From Paracoccaceae bacterium (GTDB lineage: Bacteria; Pseudomonadota; Alphaproteobacteria; Rhodobacterales; Rhodobacteraceae), in NCBI GenBank assembly GCA_024742695.1, contig JANSXY010000014.1:26507-90506 (forward strand): DNA of 64,000 nucleotides, read 5' to 3'. Below the pieces are notes generated by a model. That model had not been told where the DNA came from and did not search any database. It saw only the letters and a program-made list of their open reading frames with translations. The translations under genes were made by a program, and so were the position numbers. This document shows, one piece after another, positions 9,068 through 17,724 of this stretch (position 1 is its first letter; the number at the start of each line of letters is the position of its first letter).

Positions 9068-9127
9068 ATGTCCTGTCTCATGACGCAATCGCGGCGGCCG
9101 TGCCCGCCGCCCCGGCGGTTCCCATGA
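9068..9127 (+). CDS. Possible 19-residue leader peptide coupled to rsfS
   Basis: GGAGG (9060-9064) lies three bases before an ATG at 9068. It opens a 19-codon frame that is rich in Arg and Pro at its end (P-C-P-P-P-R-R-F-P) and stops with TGA at 9125-9127, overlapping the likely rsfS ATG at 9124 as ATGA. The rsfS ATG has no ribosome site of its own, so reinitiation after the leader is plausible. Pro runs can slow ribosomes, but stalling here is only inference. A longer in-frame rsfS start at 8989 or 9013 would make this frame a coincidence. Confidence 0.35.
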   Translation: MSCLMTQSRRPCPPPRRFP

Positions 9128-9495
9128 CGGGATCCGTCGACCACGTGCAAAGCGATGCCCTGCTTGCGCGGATTCTCGAATCCCTCGACGACGACAAGGC
9201 CGAAGACGTGGTCGCCATCGATCTGCGCGGCCGGTCCGACGTGGCCGATCACATGGTGATCTGCTCGGGCCGGTCCTCGCGCCAGGTCGGTGCGATCGCG
9301 GAGAAGCTGATGGACCGTCTGAAGCAGGAGTTCGGGATCCTCAGCAAGGTCGAGGGCAAGGACCAGGGCGACTGGGTGCTGATCGACACGGGCGACGTGA
9401 TCGTCCATGTCTTCCGCCCCGAGGTGCGCGAGTTCTACCAGCTCGAGAAGATGTGGCAGCCCTCGGGCCTGCGCCAGGCCGCCGCGCCCGTCTGA
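9124..9495 (+). CDS. rsfS: Ribosome silencing factor RsfS
   Basis: A 123-residue RsfS/Iojap family protein that binds ribosomal protein L14 and blocks subunit joining when nutrients are scarce. Core motifs are KAEDVVAIDLRG, VADHMVICSG and the C-terminal GDVIVHVFRPEVREFYQLEKMW. The ATG at 9124 gives the normal length and an N-terminus typical of relatives. In-frame starts upstream (8989 GTG-type, 9013 ATG) would add 37-45 residues of low-complexity sequence. It leads the co-directional run into rlmH and gpmI. Confidence 0.93.
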   Translation: MTGSVDHVQSDALLARILESLDDDKAEDVVAIDLRGRSDVADHMVICSGRSSRQVGAIAEKLMDRLKQEFGILSKVEGKDQGDWVLIDTGDVIVHVFRPEVREFYQLEKMWQPSGLRQAAAPV

Positions 9496-9501
9496 CCGCG
9501 C

Positions 9502-9972
9502 GTGCGCCTGCATCTTTGCGCGGTGGGCCGGCTGCGCGCCGGCCCGGAACGCACGCTTGTCGACGACTACCTCAGACGGTTCGACCGGACGGGCCGGCCC
9601 CTGGGCCTTGGCCCGGCGGTCGAGCACGAGGTCGAGGACCGCAAGGGCGGCGGCCCCGCGGCCGAGGCCGAGCTGCTGGCCCGTGCGGTTCCGGCCGGTG
9701 CGGCGCTGGCGGTGCTGGACGAACGCGGGCGTCAGATGTCCTCGCCCGATCTGGCCGCGGTTCTGGCGCGCTGGCGCGATGCCGGCCGCCAGGACGCCGC
9801 CTTCGCGATCGGCGGCGCCGACGGGCTGGACCCGGCGCTGCGCGACCGCGCGGACCTGGTTCTGTCGCTCGGCCCGATGGTCTGGCCGCACATGCTGGTG
9901 CGGGCGATGCTGGCCGAACAGCTGTACCGCGCCGCGACGATCCTTTCGGGCAGCCCCTACCACCGGGCCTGA
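9502..9972 (+). CDS. rlmH: 23S rRNA (pseudouridine1915-N3)-methyltransferase
   Basis: A 156-residue SPOUT-class methyltransferase that uses SAM to methylate pseudouridine 1915 in helix 69 of 23S rRNA on the assembled ribosome. The knot region is visible in LDERGRQMSSPDLAAVL, FAIGGADGL and the C-terminal LVRAMLAEQLYRAATILSGSPYHR. The GTG start lies six bases after the rsfS stop. The rsfS-rlmH pairing is a conserved alphaproteobacterial arrangement, and both products act on the ribosome. Confidence 0.96.
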   Translation: MRLHLCAVGRLRAGPERTLVDDYLRRFDRTGRPLGLGPAVEHEVEDRKGGGPAAEAELLARAVPAGAALAVLDERGRQMSSPDLAAVLARWRDAGRQDAAFAIGGADGLDPALRDRADLVLSLGPMVWPHMLVRAMLAEQLYRAATILSGSPYHRA

Positions 9973-9990
9973 CCGGCGGGACCGGGCTGC

Positions 9991-10072
9991 GGGGGGCGCC
10001 GCCCCCCGGCCGTCGTCGGCGCCTCGACGGCGCCGCCGACGGCTCCCCCCGGGATATTTGACGACCAAAATG
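9991..10072 (+). repeat. Dispersed intergenic repeat, copy 1
   Basis: The conserved box at 10045-10072 is a C6 tract, GGGATATTTG, then ACGACC and AAAATG. It is preceded by a G/C-rich hairpin (GGGGGGC 9991-9997 with GCCCCCC 10001-10007) and further inverted G/C sequence. It lies between rlmH and gpmI, both on the plus strand. Four relatives occur at 17681, 42919, 55103 and 63758 (inverted). Confidence 0.85.
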
Positions 10073-10146
10073 ATTGCGGATTCGGCACGGTTGCCCCGAC
10101 CCCGAGGCGGGCGTAGACAGGGGGCGCCTGGCAAGAGGAGACGGCG

Positions 10147-11670
10147 ATGGCTGGCGTGAAACCCGTGGTCCTGTGCATCCTCGACGGCTGGGGCCTCAGC
10201 GACGACCGGGCCGCCAATGCGCCGGTGCTGGCCGACACCCCCGCCTTCGACCGGATCTGGGCCACCTGCCCGCATGCCACGCTGATCACCCATGGGCCGG
10301 ACGTGGGATTGCCGAAGGGCCAGATGGGCAATTCCGAGGTCGGCCACATGAACATCGGCGCGGGCCGGGTGGTGGCGATGGATCTCGGACAGATCGACCT
10401 GGCGATCGAGGACGGATCCTTCGCGCGCGAGGCGGCGCTGCTGGCTTTCATCGACCGGGTGAAGGCCGCCGGCGGCACCGCGCACCTCATCGGGGTGATC
10501 TCGGACGGCGGGGTGCATGGCCATGTCGAGCACGTGCTGGCCGCGGCGCGGGCGATCACCGCGGCCGGAGTGCCGGTGGCGGTGCAGGCGATCACCGACG
10601 GGCGCGACGTGCCGCCGAAATCGGCCGACCGGTTCATCGCCGATCTCGTCGCGCGGCTGCCCGAGGGCGCGCATGTCGCCAGCGTCATCGGCCGCTACTA
10701 CGCGATGGACCGGGACAATCGCTGGGAGCGCGTGTCGCTGGCCTATCACGCGATGGTGCACGGCCTGGGCGAGGAGTGCGACACGGCGGAGGCGGCCGTC
10801 GCCGCCGCCTATGCGCGCGGCGAAACCGACGAATTCATCACCCCCAGCGTGATCGACGACGCGCCCGGCATCCGCGACGGCGATGGCGTGTTCTGCCTGA
10901 ACTTCCGCGCCGACCGGGCGCGCGAGATCCTGCGCGCGCTGGGCGAGCCGGGATTCTTCGAGTTCGAAACCGGGACGCGGCCGAAGCTGTCGGCGCTGCT
11001 GGGCATGGTCGAGTATTCCGACCGCCACAACGCCTGGATGACAACGGTGTTTCCCAAGCGCGAGATCGTCAACACGCTGGCGGGCTGGGTGGCCGGCCAC
11101 GGGCTGCGCCAGTTCCATGCCGCGGAGACCGAGAAGTATCCCCATGTCACCTTCTTCCTCAACGGCGGCAAGGAAGAGCCGGAACCGGGAGAGGACCGGT
11201 TCATGGCGCCCTCGCCCAGGGTGGCGACCTACGATCTGGCGCCCGAGATGGCCGCGGCGGAGGTGACGGAACGGTTCGTCGCCGCGATCGGCGCGGGATA
11301 CGACCTGATCGTGGTGAACTACGCCAATCCCGACATGGTCGGCCATACCGGCGATCTTCAGGCCGCGATCCGGGCCTGCGAGGCGGTGGACAGGGGGCTG
11401 GCCGCCGCGCTCGACGCGCTGGGCGCCGCCGGCGGGGCAATGATCGTCACCGCCGACCACGGCAATTGCGAGATGATGATCGACCCGGCAACGGGCGGGC
11501 CGCATACCGCGCACACGACGAACCCGGTGCCGGTGATCCTGGTCGGCGGGCCGGAGGGCGCGCGGCTGCGCGCGGGCGGGCGGCTGGCCGATCTTGCGCC
11601 GACGCTGCTGGAGCTGATGGGCCTGCCGGCCCCGCCGGAAATGACCGGGCGGAGCCTGATCGAGCCATGA
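10147..11670 (+). CDS. gpmI: 2,3-bisphosphoglycerate-independent phosphoglycerate mutase
   Basis: A 507-residue manganese-dependent enzyme that interconverts 3- and 2-phosphoglycerate in glycolysis and gluconeogenesis. It has an alkaline-phosphatase-like fold. The N-terminal LDGWG metal site, the nucleophile Ser63 in MGNSEVGHMNIG and the C-terminal TADHGNCE and HTAHTTNPVP metal motifs are all present. A good AGGAG site precedes the ATG. The stop overlaps the EnvC-like start (ATGA), which ties it into the gpmI-envC-ctpA-rppH operon. Confidence 0.98.
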   Translation: MAGVKPVVLCILDGWGLSDDRAANAPVLADTPAFDRIWATCPHATLITHGPDVGLPKGQMGNSEVGHMNIGAGRVVAMDLGQIDLAIEDGSFAREAALLAFIDRVKAAGGTAHLIGVISDGGVHGHVEHVLAAARAITAAGVPVAVQAITDGRDVPPKSADRFIADLVARLPEGAHVASVIGRYYAMDRDNRWERVSLAYHAMVHGLGEECDTAEAAVAAAYARGETDEFITPSVIDDAPGIRDGDGVFCLNFRADRAREILRALGEPGFFEFETGTRPKLSALLGMVEYSDRHNAWMTTVFPKREIVNTLAGWVAGHGLRQFHAAETEKYPHVTFFLNGGKEEPEPGEDRFMAPSPRVATYDLAPEMAAAEVTERFVAAIGAGYDLIVVNYANPDMVGHTGDLQAAIRACEAVDRGLAAALDALGAAGGAMIVTADHGNCEMMIDPATGGPHTAHTTNPVPVILVGGPEGARLRAGGRLADLAPTLLELMGLPAPPEMTGRSLIEP

Positions 11671-12821
11671 GGTCGCGGCTTCGCCTGGGTCCGATCCTGG
11701 CGGCGGCGCTGGCGCTGGCCGCCCCGGCGGCGGCGCGGGACAGCGCGGCGGAGACCGCGCGCCGCGCCGCCGAGGATCTGCGCGGCGCGATCCTCGCGCT
11801 GGAAACGGCCGAGGGCCGGTCTGACCGGATCGGGGCGCTGACCGAGACGATCCGCGCCTACGAGGCGGGCCTTGGCGCCCTGCGCGACGGGTTGCGCCGC
11901 GCGGCGATCCGCGAGGCCGAGATCGCCGCCGAGTTCCAGGGCCGCCAGGCCGGGCTCGAGGCGCTTCTGGCCGGGATGGTGGCGGTCGGCCGCGCCCCGG
12001 CGCCGGTGGCTTTCCTGCATCCCGACGGGCCGGAGGCGGCGGTGCGCGCCGCGCTGGTGATGGGCGAGGTCACGCCGGCGGTGCGCGCCGAGGCCGCGCG
12101 GCTGGGCGCCCAGTTGGAAGAGGTCGCGACGCTGCGCGCGGTCCAGGCCGGGGCGGTCGAGATGCTGGCCCGCGGACTGACCGCGGCACAGGAGGCGCGC
12201 GGCGCGCTGAGCCAGGCGATCCAGAACCGCACCGACCTGCCGCGCCGGTTCCTCGACGATCCGGAGGAACTGGGCCAGCTCTTGCAGGACAGCGACACGC
12301 TGGATGCCTTCGCCGTGGGTCTGGCGACGATGGAAACCGATATCGGCGCGCCGATGGCGGATTTCGCGGGCGCGAAGGGCAGCCTGCCGATGCCGGTGAT
12401 CGGCACGCTCCTGCGCCGGCCCGGCGAGGCCGACGCGGCCGGCATCCGCCGTCCCGGCATGCTGGTCGCCACCCGCCCCGTGGCGCTCGTCACCGCGCCC
12501 TGGCCGGCGACGATCCGCTATCGCGGGCCGCTCGCCGGCTACGAAAACGTGATGATCGCGGAACCCGCCGAGGGCTATCTGCTGGTTCTGGCCGGACTTG
12601 GGCAGGTCTATGGTGATCCCGGCGACATCGTGCCCGCGGGCGCGGCGCTGGGCGTGATGGGCGGTGCGGAACCGGCACCCGAGGATTTCGGCGCGGCGTT
12701 TCTGGCCGAGGCGAAAGATGGCGGTGGTGCCGGACGCGGCGAAACGCTCTATATAGAGATCAGGGAAGGGGCCGAGCCCGTGGACCCGACGGAGTGGTTC
12801 GCGGCGACACGGCCGAACTAG
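11667..12821 (+). CDS. EnvC-like murein hydrolase activator (degenerate M23)
   Basis: A 384-residue periplasmic protein. It has an N-terminal signal peptide (about residues 1-23, AAA-R cleavage context), a long helical coiled-coil-like middle (about 24-230) and a C-terminal LytM/M23-like domain (about 265-384). The C-terminal domain lacks the His and Asp zinc ligands of true peptidases; a [16 protein letters not shown] segment stands where DHG and H-x-H would be. This is the pattern of EnvC, which activates amidases in septum splitting rather than cutting peptidoglycan itself. Its place just before ctpA is conserved in alphaproteobacteria. Confidence 0.85.
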   Translation: MRSRLRLGPILAAALALAAPAAARDSAAETARRAAEDLRGAILALETAEGRSDRIGALTETIRAYEAGLGALRDGLRRAAIREAEIAAEFQGRQAGLEALLAGMVAVGRAPAPVAFLHPDGPEAAVRAALVMGEVTPAVRAEAARLGAQLEEVATLRAVQAGAVEMLARGLTAAQEARGALSQAIQNRTDLPRRFLDDPEELGQLLQDSDTLDAFAVGLATMETDIGAPMADFAGAKGSLPMPVIGTLLRRPGEADAAGIRRPGMLVATRPVALVTAPWPATIRYRGPLAGYENVMIAEPAEGYLLVLAGLGQVYGDPGDIVPAGAALGVMGGAEPAPEDFGAAFLAEAKDGGGAGRGETLYIEIREGAEPVDPTEWFAATRPN

Positions 12822-12833
12822 GGAAGACCGAGG

Positions 12834-14177
12834 ATGAAGAAATTCGTGATCGCCGCCTTTGGCGGAACCCTGGCCGGGATCGTTCTGTCGACGCAGGTGG
12901 CCGGGCCGCTGGTGGCGCAGGAAACGGGCAGCAACGCTTCGGTCTACGAACAACTCGATCTTTTCGGCGACATCTTCGAGCGGATCCGCGCGCAGTATGT
13001 CGAAGAGGTCGAGACCGACGAACTGATCGAGGCCGCGATCAACGGCATGCTCACCTCGCTCGACCCGCATTCGGGCTACCTTGCGCCCGAGGATTTCTCG
13101 GACATGCGGGTGCAGACGCGCGGCGAGTTCGGCGGCCTGGGGATCGAGGTCACGCAGGAGGAAGGCTTCGTCAAGGTCGTCTCGCCGATGGACGGCACGC
13201 CGGCGGACGCGGCCGGGATGCAGGCGGGCGACTTCATCACCCATGTCGACGGCGAAAGCGTGCTGGGTCTCACGCTCGACGAGGCGGTGGACATGATGCG
13301 CGGCCCGGTGGGGTCGGAGATCATCATCACCGTGGTGCGCGAGGGCGAGCCGGAGCCTTTCGACGTGTCGATCATCCGCGACACGATCAAGCTGACCGCC
13401 GTGCGCTCGCGCGTCGAGGGCAAGAGCGTGGTGCTGCGGGTCACCACCTTCAACGACCAGACCTATCCGAACCTCGAATCGGGGCTGAAGGAGGCGGTCG
13501 AGGATGCCGGGGGTATGGAGCAGATCGACGGCATCGTGCTGGACCTGCGCAACAATCCCGGCGGGCTTCTGACCCAGGCGATCCGGGTGTCCGACGCGTT
13601 CCTCGAAAAGGGCGAGATCGTCTCCACCCGCGGCCGCGACCCGGCCGACAGCGAACGCTTCAACGCCACGCCGGGGGATCTGGCGGAAGGCAAGCCGATC
13701 GTCGTGCTGATCAACGGCGGCTCCGCCTCGGCCTCGGAGATCGTCACCGGCGCATTGCAGGACCATCGCCGCGCCATCGTGGTGGGCACCAAGAGCTTCG
13801 GCAAGGGATCGGTGCAGACGGTGATCCCGCTGCGCGGCAACGGCGCGATGCGGCTGACCACGGCGCGCTACTACACGCCCTCGGGCCGGTCGATCCAGGC
13901 GCTGGGCATCGCGCCCGACATCATCGTCGAACAGCCGCCGCGCCGCCCGCAGGCCGAGGAGGACGAGGACGATTCGGCGGCGCGGAACCGCTCGGAGGCC
14001 GATCTGCGCGGCTCGCTGTCCGCCGATTCGATGACCGAGGACGAACTGCGCCAGGCCGAAGAGGAACTGACCCGCGCCGAGGAAACCGCGAAGCTGCGCG
14101 AGGAGGACTACCAGCTCGCCTACGCGATCGACATCCTGCACGGGCTGGCGGCGATGGACCGCGCCGCGCAGCCGTGA
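12834..14177 (+). CDS. ctpA: Carboxyl-terminal processing protease (S41A)
   Basis: A 447-residue periplasmic serine protease. It has a signal peptide ending at about residue 28 (VAQ-E), a PDZ domain (about 95-180, with [15 protein letters not shown] and [14 protein letters not shown]) and an S41 catalytic core. The Ser-Lys dyad fits Ser299 in GGSASASEI and Lys324 in SFGKGSVQ, 25 residues apart as in E. coli Prc. The acidic, charged C-terminal tail (about 370-435) is common in Rhodobacterales. It follows the EnvC-like gene by 12 bases, suggesting joint control of cell-wall turnover. Confidence 0.96.
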   Translation: MKKFVIAAFGGTLAGIVLSTQVAGPLVAQETGSNASVYEQLDLFGDIFERIRAQYVEEVETDELIEAAINGMLTSLDPHSGYLAPEDFSDMRVQTRGEFGGLGIEVTQEEGFVKVVSPMDGTPADAAGMQAGDFITHVDGESVLGLTLDEAVDMMRGPVGSEIIITVVREGEPEPFDVSIIRDTIKLTAVRSRVEGKSVVLRVTTFNDQTYPNLESGLKEAVEDAGGMEQIDGIVLDLRNNPGGLLTQAIRVSDAFLEKGEIVSTRGRDPADSERFNATPGDLAEGKPIVVLINGGSASASEIVTGALQDHRRAIVVGTKSFGKGSVQTVIPLRGNGAMRLTTARYYTPSGRSIQALGIAPDIIVEQPPRRPQAEEDEDDSAARNRSEADLRGSLSADSMTEDELRQAEEELTRAEETAKLREEDYQLAYAIDILHGLAAMDRAAQP

Positions 14178-14656
14178 GCGCCGTCGCCGAGGGCCTGCCC
14201 TACCGCCCCTGCGTGGGTGTGGTGCTGATCGACCGGCGGGGGATGATCTTCGCCGGTCGCCGCAAGGACACCGATGCCGCCGCCTGGCAGATGCCGCAGG
14301 GCGGGATCGACGACGGCGAAAGGCCGAAACAGGCCGCGCTGCGCGAGTTGCGGGAAGAGACCGGGGTGACGGCCGACCTTGTCGAGGTTCTGGGCAAGAC
14401 GCCGGACTGGGTGACCTACGACCTGCCGCCCGAACTGTTGGGCCGCATCTGGGGCGGGCGGTTCCGCGGCCAGAAGCAGCGCTGGTTCCTGATGCGGTTT
14501 CTTGGCACCGACGACCAGATCGACATCGCGACGGAGCATCCCGAGTTCAGCGAATGGCGCTGGATGCGGGCCGACGAGATGATCGCCGCGATCGTGCCGT
14601 TCAAGCGCGCGGTCTATGCCGAGGTCGTCGCGGCGTTTCGCGACCATCTGGCGTGA
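14174..14656 (+). CDS. rppH: RNA pyrophosphohydrolase
   Basis: A 160-residue Nudix hydrolase that removes pyrophosphate from 5'-triphosphorylated RNA (and in some relatives dinucleoside polyphosphates), which starts mRNA decay. The Nudix box G-x5-E-x7-R-E-L-x-E-E-x-G-V is complete at residues 43-65. The RppH-type [10 protein letters not shown] start and the downstream KQRWFLMRF segment fit the family. The GTG start overlaps the ctpA stop (GTGA), so it is the fourth coupled gene of the gpmI operon. Confidence 0.95.
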   Translation: MSAVAEGLPYRPCVGVVLIDRRGMIFAGRRKDTDAAAWQMPQGGIDDGERPKQAALRELREETGVTADLVEVLGKTPDWVTYDLPPELLGRIWGGRFRGQKQRWFLMRFLGTDDQIDIATEHPEFSEWRWMRADEMIAAIVPFKRAVYAEVVAAFRDHLA

Positions 14657-14777
14657 TTGCCCCCGTCGCTGCGGGTGATGCACGGGCGCGCGCCTGCCCG
14701 AGGGGTACGCGCCCCGGGATGGGTTTGCCCACTCCCGAAGCTTGACTCACACCCCCGACTCGCCCCACTGAGAACGT

Positions 14778-14792
14778 GAACATTTAGCGAAC
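14778..14792 (+). promoter_or_regulatory. LexA (SOS) box upstream of dnaE2
   Basis: GAAC (14778-14781), seven bases, GAAC (14789-14792). This is the direct-repeat LexA box known for alphaproteobacteria (GTTC-N7-GTTC on the other strand). It ends ten bases before the dnaE2 ATG. A TTGACT at 14742-14747 could be part of the -35, but the -10 is unclear. A further GAAC at 14772-14775 lies out of register. Confidence 0.82.
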
Positions 14793-14802
14793 ATTCGGGC
14801 CC

Positions 14803-17628
14803 ATGTTCGTCGAACTGAGCGCGACCAGCAATTTCACCTTCCTCACCGGCGCCTCGCATCCCGAGGAGATGATGGCGCAGGCGGCCGTGCTCGGCCTGCC
14901 GGCGCTTGCCGTGGCCGATCTCAATTCCGTCGCCGGGATCGTCCGCGCCCACAGCGCGGCGCGCGAGATCGCGCAGGCGCAGGCCGAGGCAGGCGAGGCA
15001 GGGATCGCGCCGCGGCTGCTGCCCGCGGCGCTGGTCCGGCTTGACTGCGGGATGGAATTCACCGCGATCCCGCGCGACCGCGCCGCCTGGGGCCGGCTCT
15101 GCCGGCTGCTGTCGCTGGGCCGGCTGCGGGCGCCGAAGGGCGACTGCCTGCTGCGGGCCGGCGACCTCGCCGATTGGGCGGCGGGAATGGAACTGCTGCT
15201 GCATCCGCCGGCCGCCGCGCGGCACGCCGAGGTCGCCGACTGGCGCGGCCGGGTGGACCGGCTGCTGCCCCGGCTGGGCGCGGCCACCGTCTCGCTGCTG
15301 GTCGCGCCGGCCTATGACGGGCGCGACGCGGCGCGGTTCGACCGGCTGGCGGGGCTGGCCGCCGATCTGGGCCTCGCCCCGGTCGCCTCGGCCCGGCCGC
15401 TGATGCATGTTTCGGCCCGCCGCCCGCTGGCCGACGTGCTGACCGCGATCCGCACCGGCACGCCTGTCGACCGGCTGGGCCGCGCCGCGCTGGCGAATGC
15501 CGAGTGCCGCCTGCGGTCGCAGGCCGAGATGCTGCGGCTCTACCGCGGCCACGAGGACATGGTGCGCCGCGCCGGCGAGATCGCCGCGCGCTGCACCTTC
15601 GCGCTGGACGAATTGCGCTACGAATACCCCTCCGAACTCGCGCCCGGCGAGACCGCGGCAGAGCGGCTCGACCGGCTGGCGCGGCAGGGGCTGGCCTGGC
15701 GCTATCCCGAGGGCGCGCCCGACCGGGTCCGCGCGATGCTAGAGCATGAACTCGCGCTGATCGCCAGGCTGGGCTACGAACCCTATTTCCTGACGGTGCA
15801 TGACGTCGTGGCCTTCGCCCGGTCGCGCGGCATCCTGTGCCAGGGGCGCGGGTCGGCGGCGAATTCGGTGGTGTGCTACTGCCTTGGCGTCACCTCGGTC
15901 TCGCCCGAGATCGGCACGATGGTCTTCGAACGCTTCGTGTCCGAGGCGCGGGGCGAGCCGCCCGACATCGACGTCGATTTCGAACACGAGCGCCGGGAAG
16001 AGGTGATCCAGCACATCTACGAGCGTTACGGCCGCCACCGCGCGGGCCTCTGCGCCACCGTGATCCACTACCGCGGCAAGCGCGCGGTGCGCGAGGTCGG
16101 CCGCGCGATGGGCCTGTCGGACGACACGCTGTCGGCGATGTCGAGCCAGATCTGGGGCTGGCGCGGCGGCGAGCTGACCGACGAACGGCTGCGGGAGATC
16201 GGGCTCGACCCGACGGACCGGCGGCTGCGCCTGACGCTGGACCTGATCGCGGAAATCCAGGGCTTCCCGCGCCACCTGTCGCAGCATGTCGGCGGCTTCG
16301 TCATCACCGAAGGGCGGCTTGACGAGCTTGCCCCGGTGGAGAACGCGACGATGGAGGATCGCACCGTCATCCCCTGGGACAAGGACGATATCGACGCGCT
16401 GGGCATCCTCAAGGTCGACGTGCTGGCGCTGGGGATGCTGACCTGCATCCGCAAGGCCTTCGACCTGATCGGCGCGCATCACCGCACCGACTACACGCTG
16501 GCCAGCCTGCCGCCCGAGGATCCGGCGGTCTACGACATGCTGTGCCGGGCGGATTCGCTGGGGGTGTTCCAGGTCGAAAGCCGGGCGCAGATGAACTTCC
16601 TGCCCCGGATGCGGCCGCGCACCTTCTACGACCTGGTGATCCAGGTCGCGATCATCCGGCCCGGCCCGATCCAGGGCGACATGGTGCATCCCTACCTGCG
16701 CCGGCGGCGGGGCGAGGAACGGGTCAGTTTCCCCTCCGACGCGCTGGGACAGGTGCTGGGCAAGACCCTGGGCGTGCCGCTCTTTCAGGAACAGGCGATG
16801 CAGATCGCGATCATCGGCGCGGGGTTTTCGCCCGCCGAGGCCGACCGGCTGCGCCGGTCGCTGGCGACCTTCCGCAAGCACGGCAACGTCAGCGAGTTCC
16901 GCGACCGGTTCATGGCGGGCATGGACGCGAACGGCCATGACGCCGAGTTCGCCGCGCGCTGCTTCGCGCAGATCGAGGGCTTCGGCAGCTACGGCTTTCC
17001 CGAAAGCCACGCGGCCAGCTTCGCGCTTCTGGTCTATGCCTCGGCCTGGCTGAAGCGGCACCATCCCGGCATCTTCGCCTGCGCGCTGCTCAACAGCCAG
17101 CCGATGGGGTTCTACGCGCCCGCGCAGATCGTCCGCGACGCGCGCGAGCACGGGGTCGAGGTGCGCCCGGTCTGCATCAATGCGAGTTTCTGGGACAACG
17201 CGATGGAACCCGACGGCACGGGCGGGCTGGCGCTGCGGCTGGGGTTCCGGCAGCTGCGCGGGCTGAAACAGGACGAGGCCGACTGGATCGTAGCGGCCCG
17301 CGGCAACGGCTACCCGGGGGTCGAGGATGTCTGGCGCCGGGCCGGCGCGGGGCCGAAGGTGCTGGCGCTTCTGGCCGAGGCCGATGCCTTCGCCGCGCTC
17401 GGGCTGGATCGGCGCGCCGCGCTCTGGGCCGCGCGGGCGGTGACCGGCGACGCGCCGTTGCCGCTTTTCGCCGGCGACATGGATGGCGAGGGGATCGTGG
17501 AACCGGCGGTGCAGTTCCGCGCGATGAGCGAGGGCGAGCAGGTGGTGGAGGATTACGTCGCGCTCAGGCTCACGCTGCGCAGCCATCCCGTGGCGCTGCT
17601 GCGCCATATCCTGACGCCGGCGGCCTGA
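14803..17628 (+). CDS. dnaE2: Error-prone DNA polymerase DnaE2, C-terminally shortened
   Basis: A 941-residue C-family polymerase of the DnaE2/ImuC type, which does mutagenic translesion synthesis in the SOS response. The N-terminal PHP domain (SNFTFLTGASHPEE, residues 8-21), the palm motif PDIDVDFEHERREEV with catalytic Asp388 and Asp390, and the finger and tau-like regions are intact. DnaE2 proteins are usually about 1,050-1,100 residues. This one stops after SHPVALLRHILTPAA, just where the C-terminal OB-fold region should begin, so roughly 120-150 residues are missing. The stop is followed within 55 bases by repeat copy 2. No imuA or imuB is adjacent. An SOS box lies directly upstream. Activity without the tail is uncertain. 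Confidence 0.88.
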   Translation: MFVELSATSNFTFLTGASHPEEMMAQAAVLGLPALAVADLNSVAGIVRAHSAAREIAQAQAEAGEAGIAPRLLPAALVRLDCGMEFTAIPRDRAAWGRLCRLLSLGRLRAPKGDCLLRAGDLADWAAGMELLLHPPAAARHAEVADWRGRVDRLLPRLGAATVSLLVAPAYDGRDAARFDRLAGLAADLGLAPVASARPLMHVSARRPLADVLTAIRTGTPVDRLGRAALANAECRLRSQAEMLRLYRGHEDMVRRAGEIAARCTFALDELRYEYPSELAPGETAAERLDRLARQGLAWRYPEGAPDRVRAMLEHELALIARLGYEPYFLTVHDVVAFARSRGILCQGRGSAANSVVCYCLGVTSVSPEIGTMVFERFVSEARGEPPDIDVDFEHERREEVIQHIYERYGRHRAGLCATVIHYRGKRAVREVGRAMGLSDDTLSAMSSQIWGWRGGELTDERLREIGLDPTDRRLRLTLDLIAEIQGFPRHLSQHVGGFVITEGRLDELAPVENATMEDRTVIPWDKDDIDALGILKVDVLALGMLTCIRKAFDLIGAHHRTDYTLASLPPEDPAVYDMLCRADSLGVFQVESRAQMNFLPRMRPRTFYDLVIQVAIIRPGPIQGDMVHPYLRRRRGEERVSFPSDALGQVLGKTLGVPLFQEQAMQIAIIGAGFSPAEADRLRRSLATFRKHGNVSEFRDRFMAGMDANGHDAEFAARCFAQIEGFGSYGFPESHAASFALLVYASAWLKRHHPGIFACALLNSQPMGFYAPAQIVRDAREHGVEVRPVCINASFWDNAMEPDGTGGLALRLGFRQLRGLKQDEADWIVAARGNGYPGVEDVWRRAGAGPKVLALLAEADAFAALGLDRRAALWAARAVTGDAPLPLFAGDMDGEGIVEPAVQFRAMSEGEQVVEDYVALRLTLRSHPVALLRHILTPAA

Positions 17629-17643
17629 CGGCAGGCGGGAGCG

Positions 17644-17709
17644 CGGGGGGCTGTCTGCCCCCCGGCCGCCTGCGGCGGCGCCCCCCGAGGATATTTCCCG
17701 GCCAAAATC
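17644..17709 (+). repeat. Dispersed intergenic repeat, copy 2 (diverged)
   Basis: The box at 17681-17709 is C6, GAGGATATTTC, CCGG and CCAAAATC, the most diverged of the five copies. A G6/C6 hairpin (from 17645) and a GCCGCC/GGCGGC inverted pair precede it. It fills the space between the shortened dnaE2 and the convergent transglycosylase gene and may act as their terminator. Confidence 0.72.
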
Positions 17710-17724
17710 GCCGCGGTACCGGGT

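Noticed and set aside
12460..12821. Treating the EnvC-like C-terminal domain as an active zinc peptidase
   Set aside because: The His/Asp ligands of M23 enzymes are missing, so it is best described as a degenerate activator domain.
11358..14141. 927-codon minus-strand frame opposite gpmI, envC-like and ctpA
   Set aside because: Antisense to three motif-rich genes, with composition typical of a shadow frame. No promoter or ribosome site supports it.
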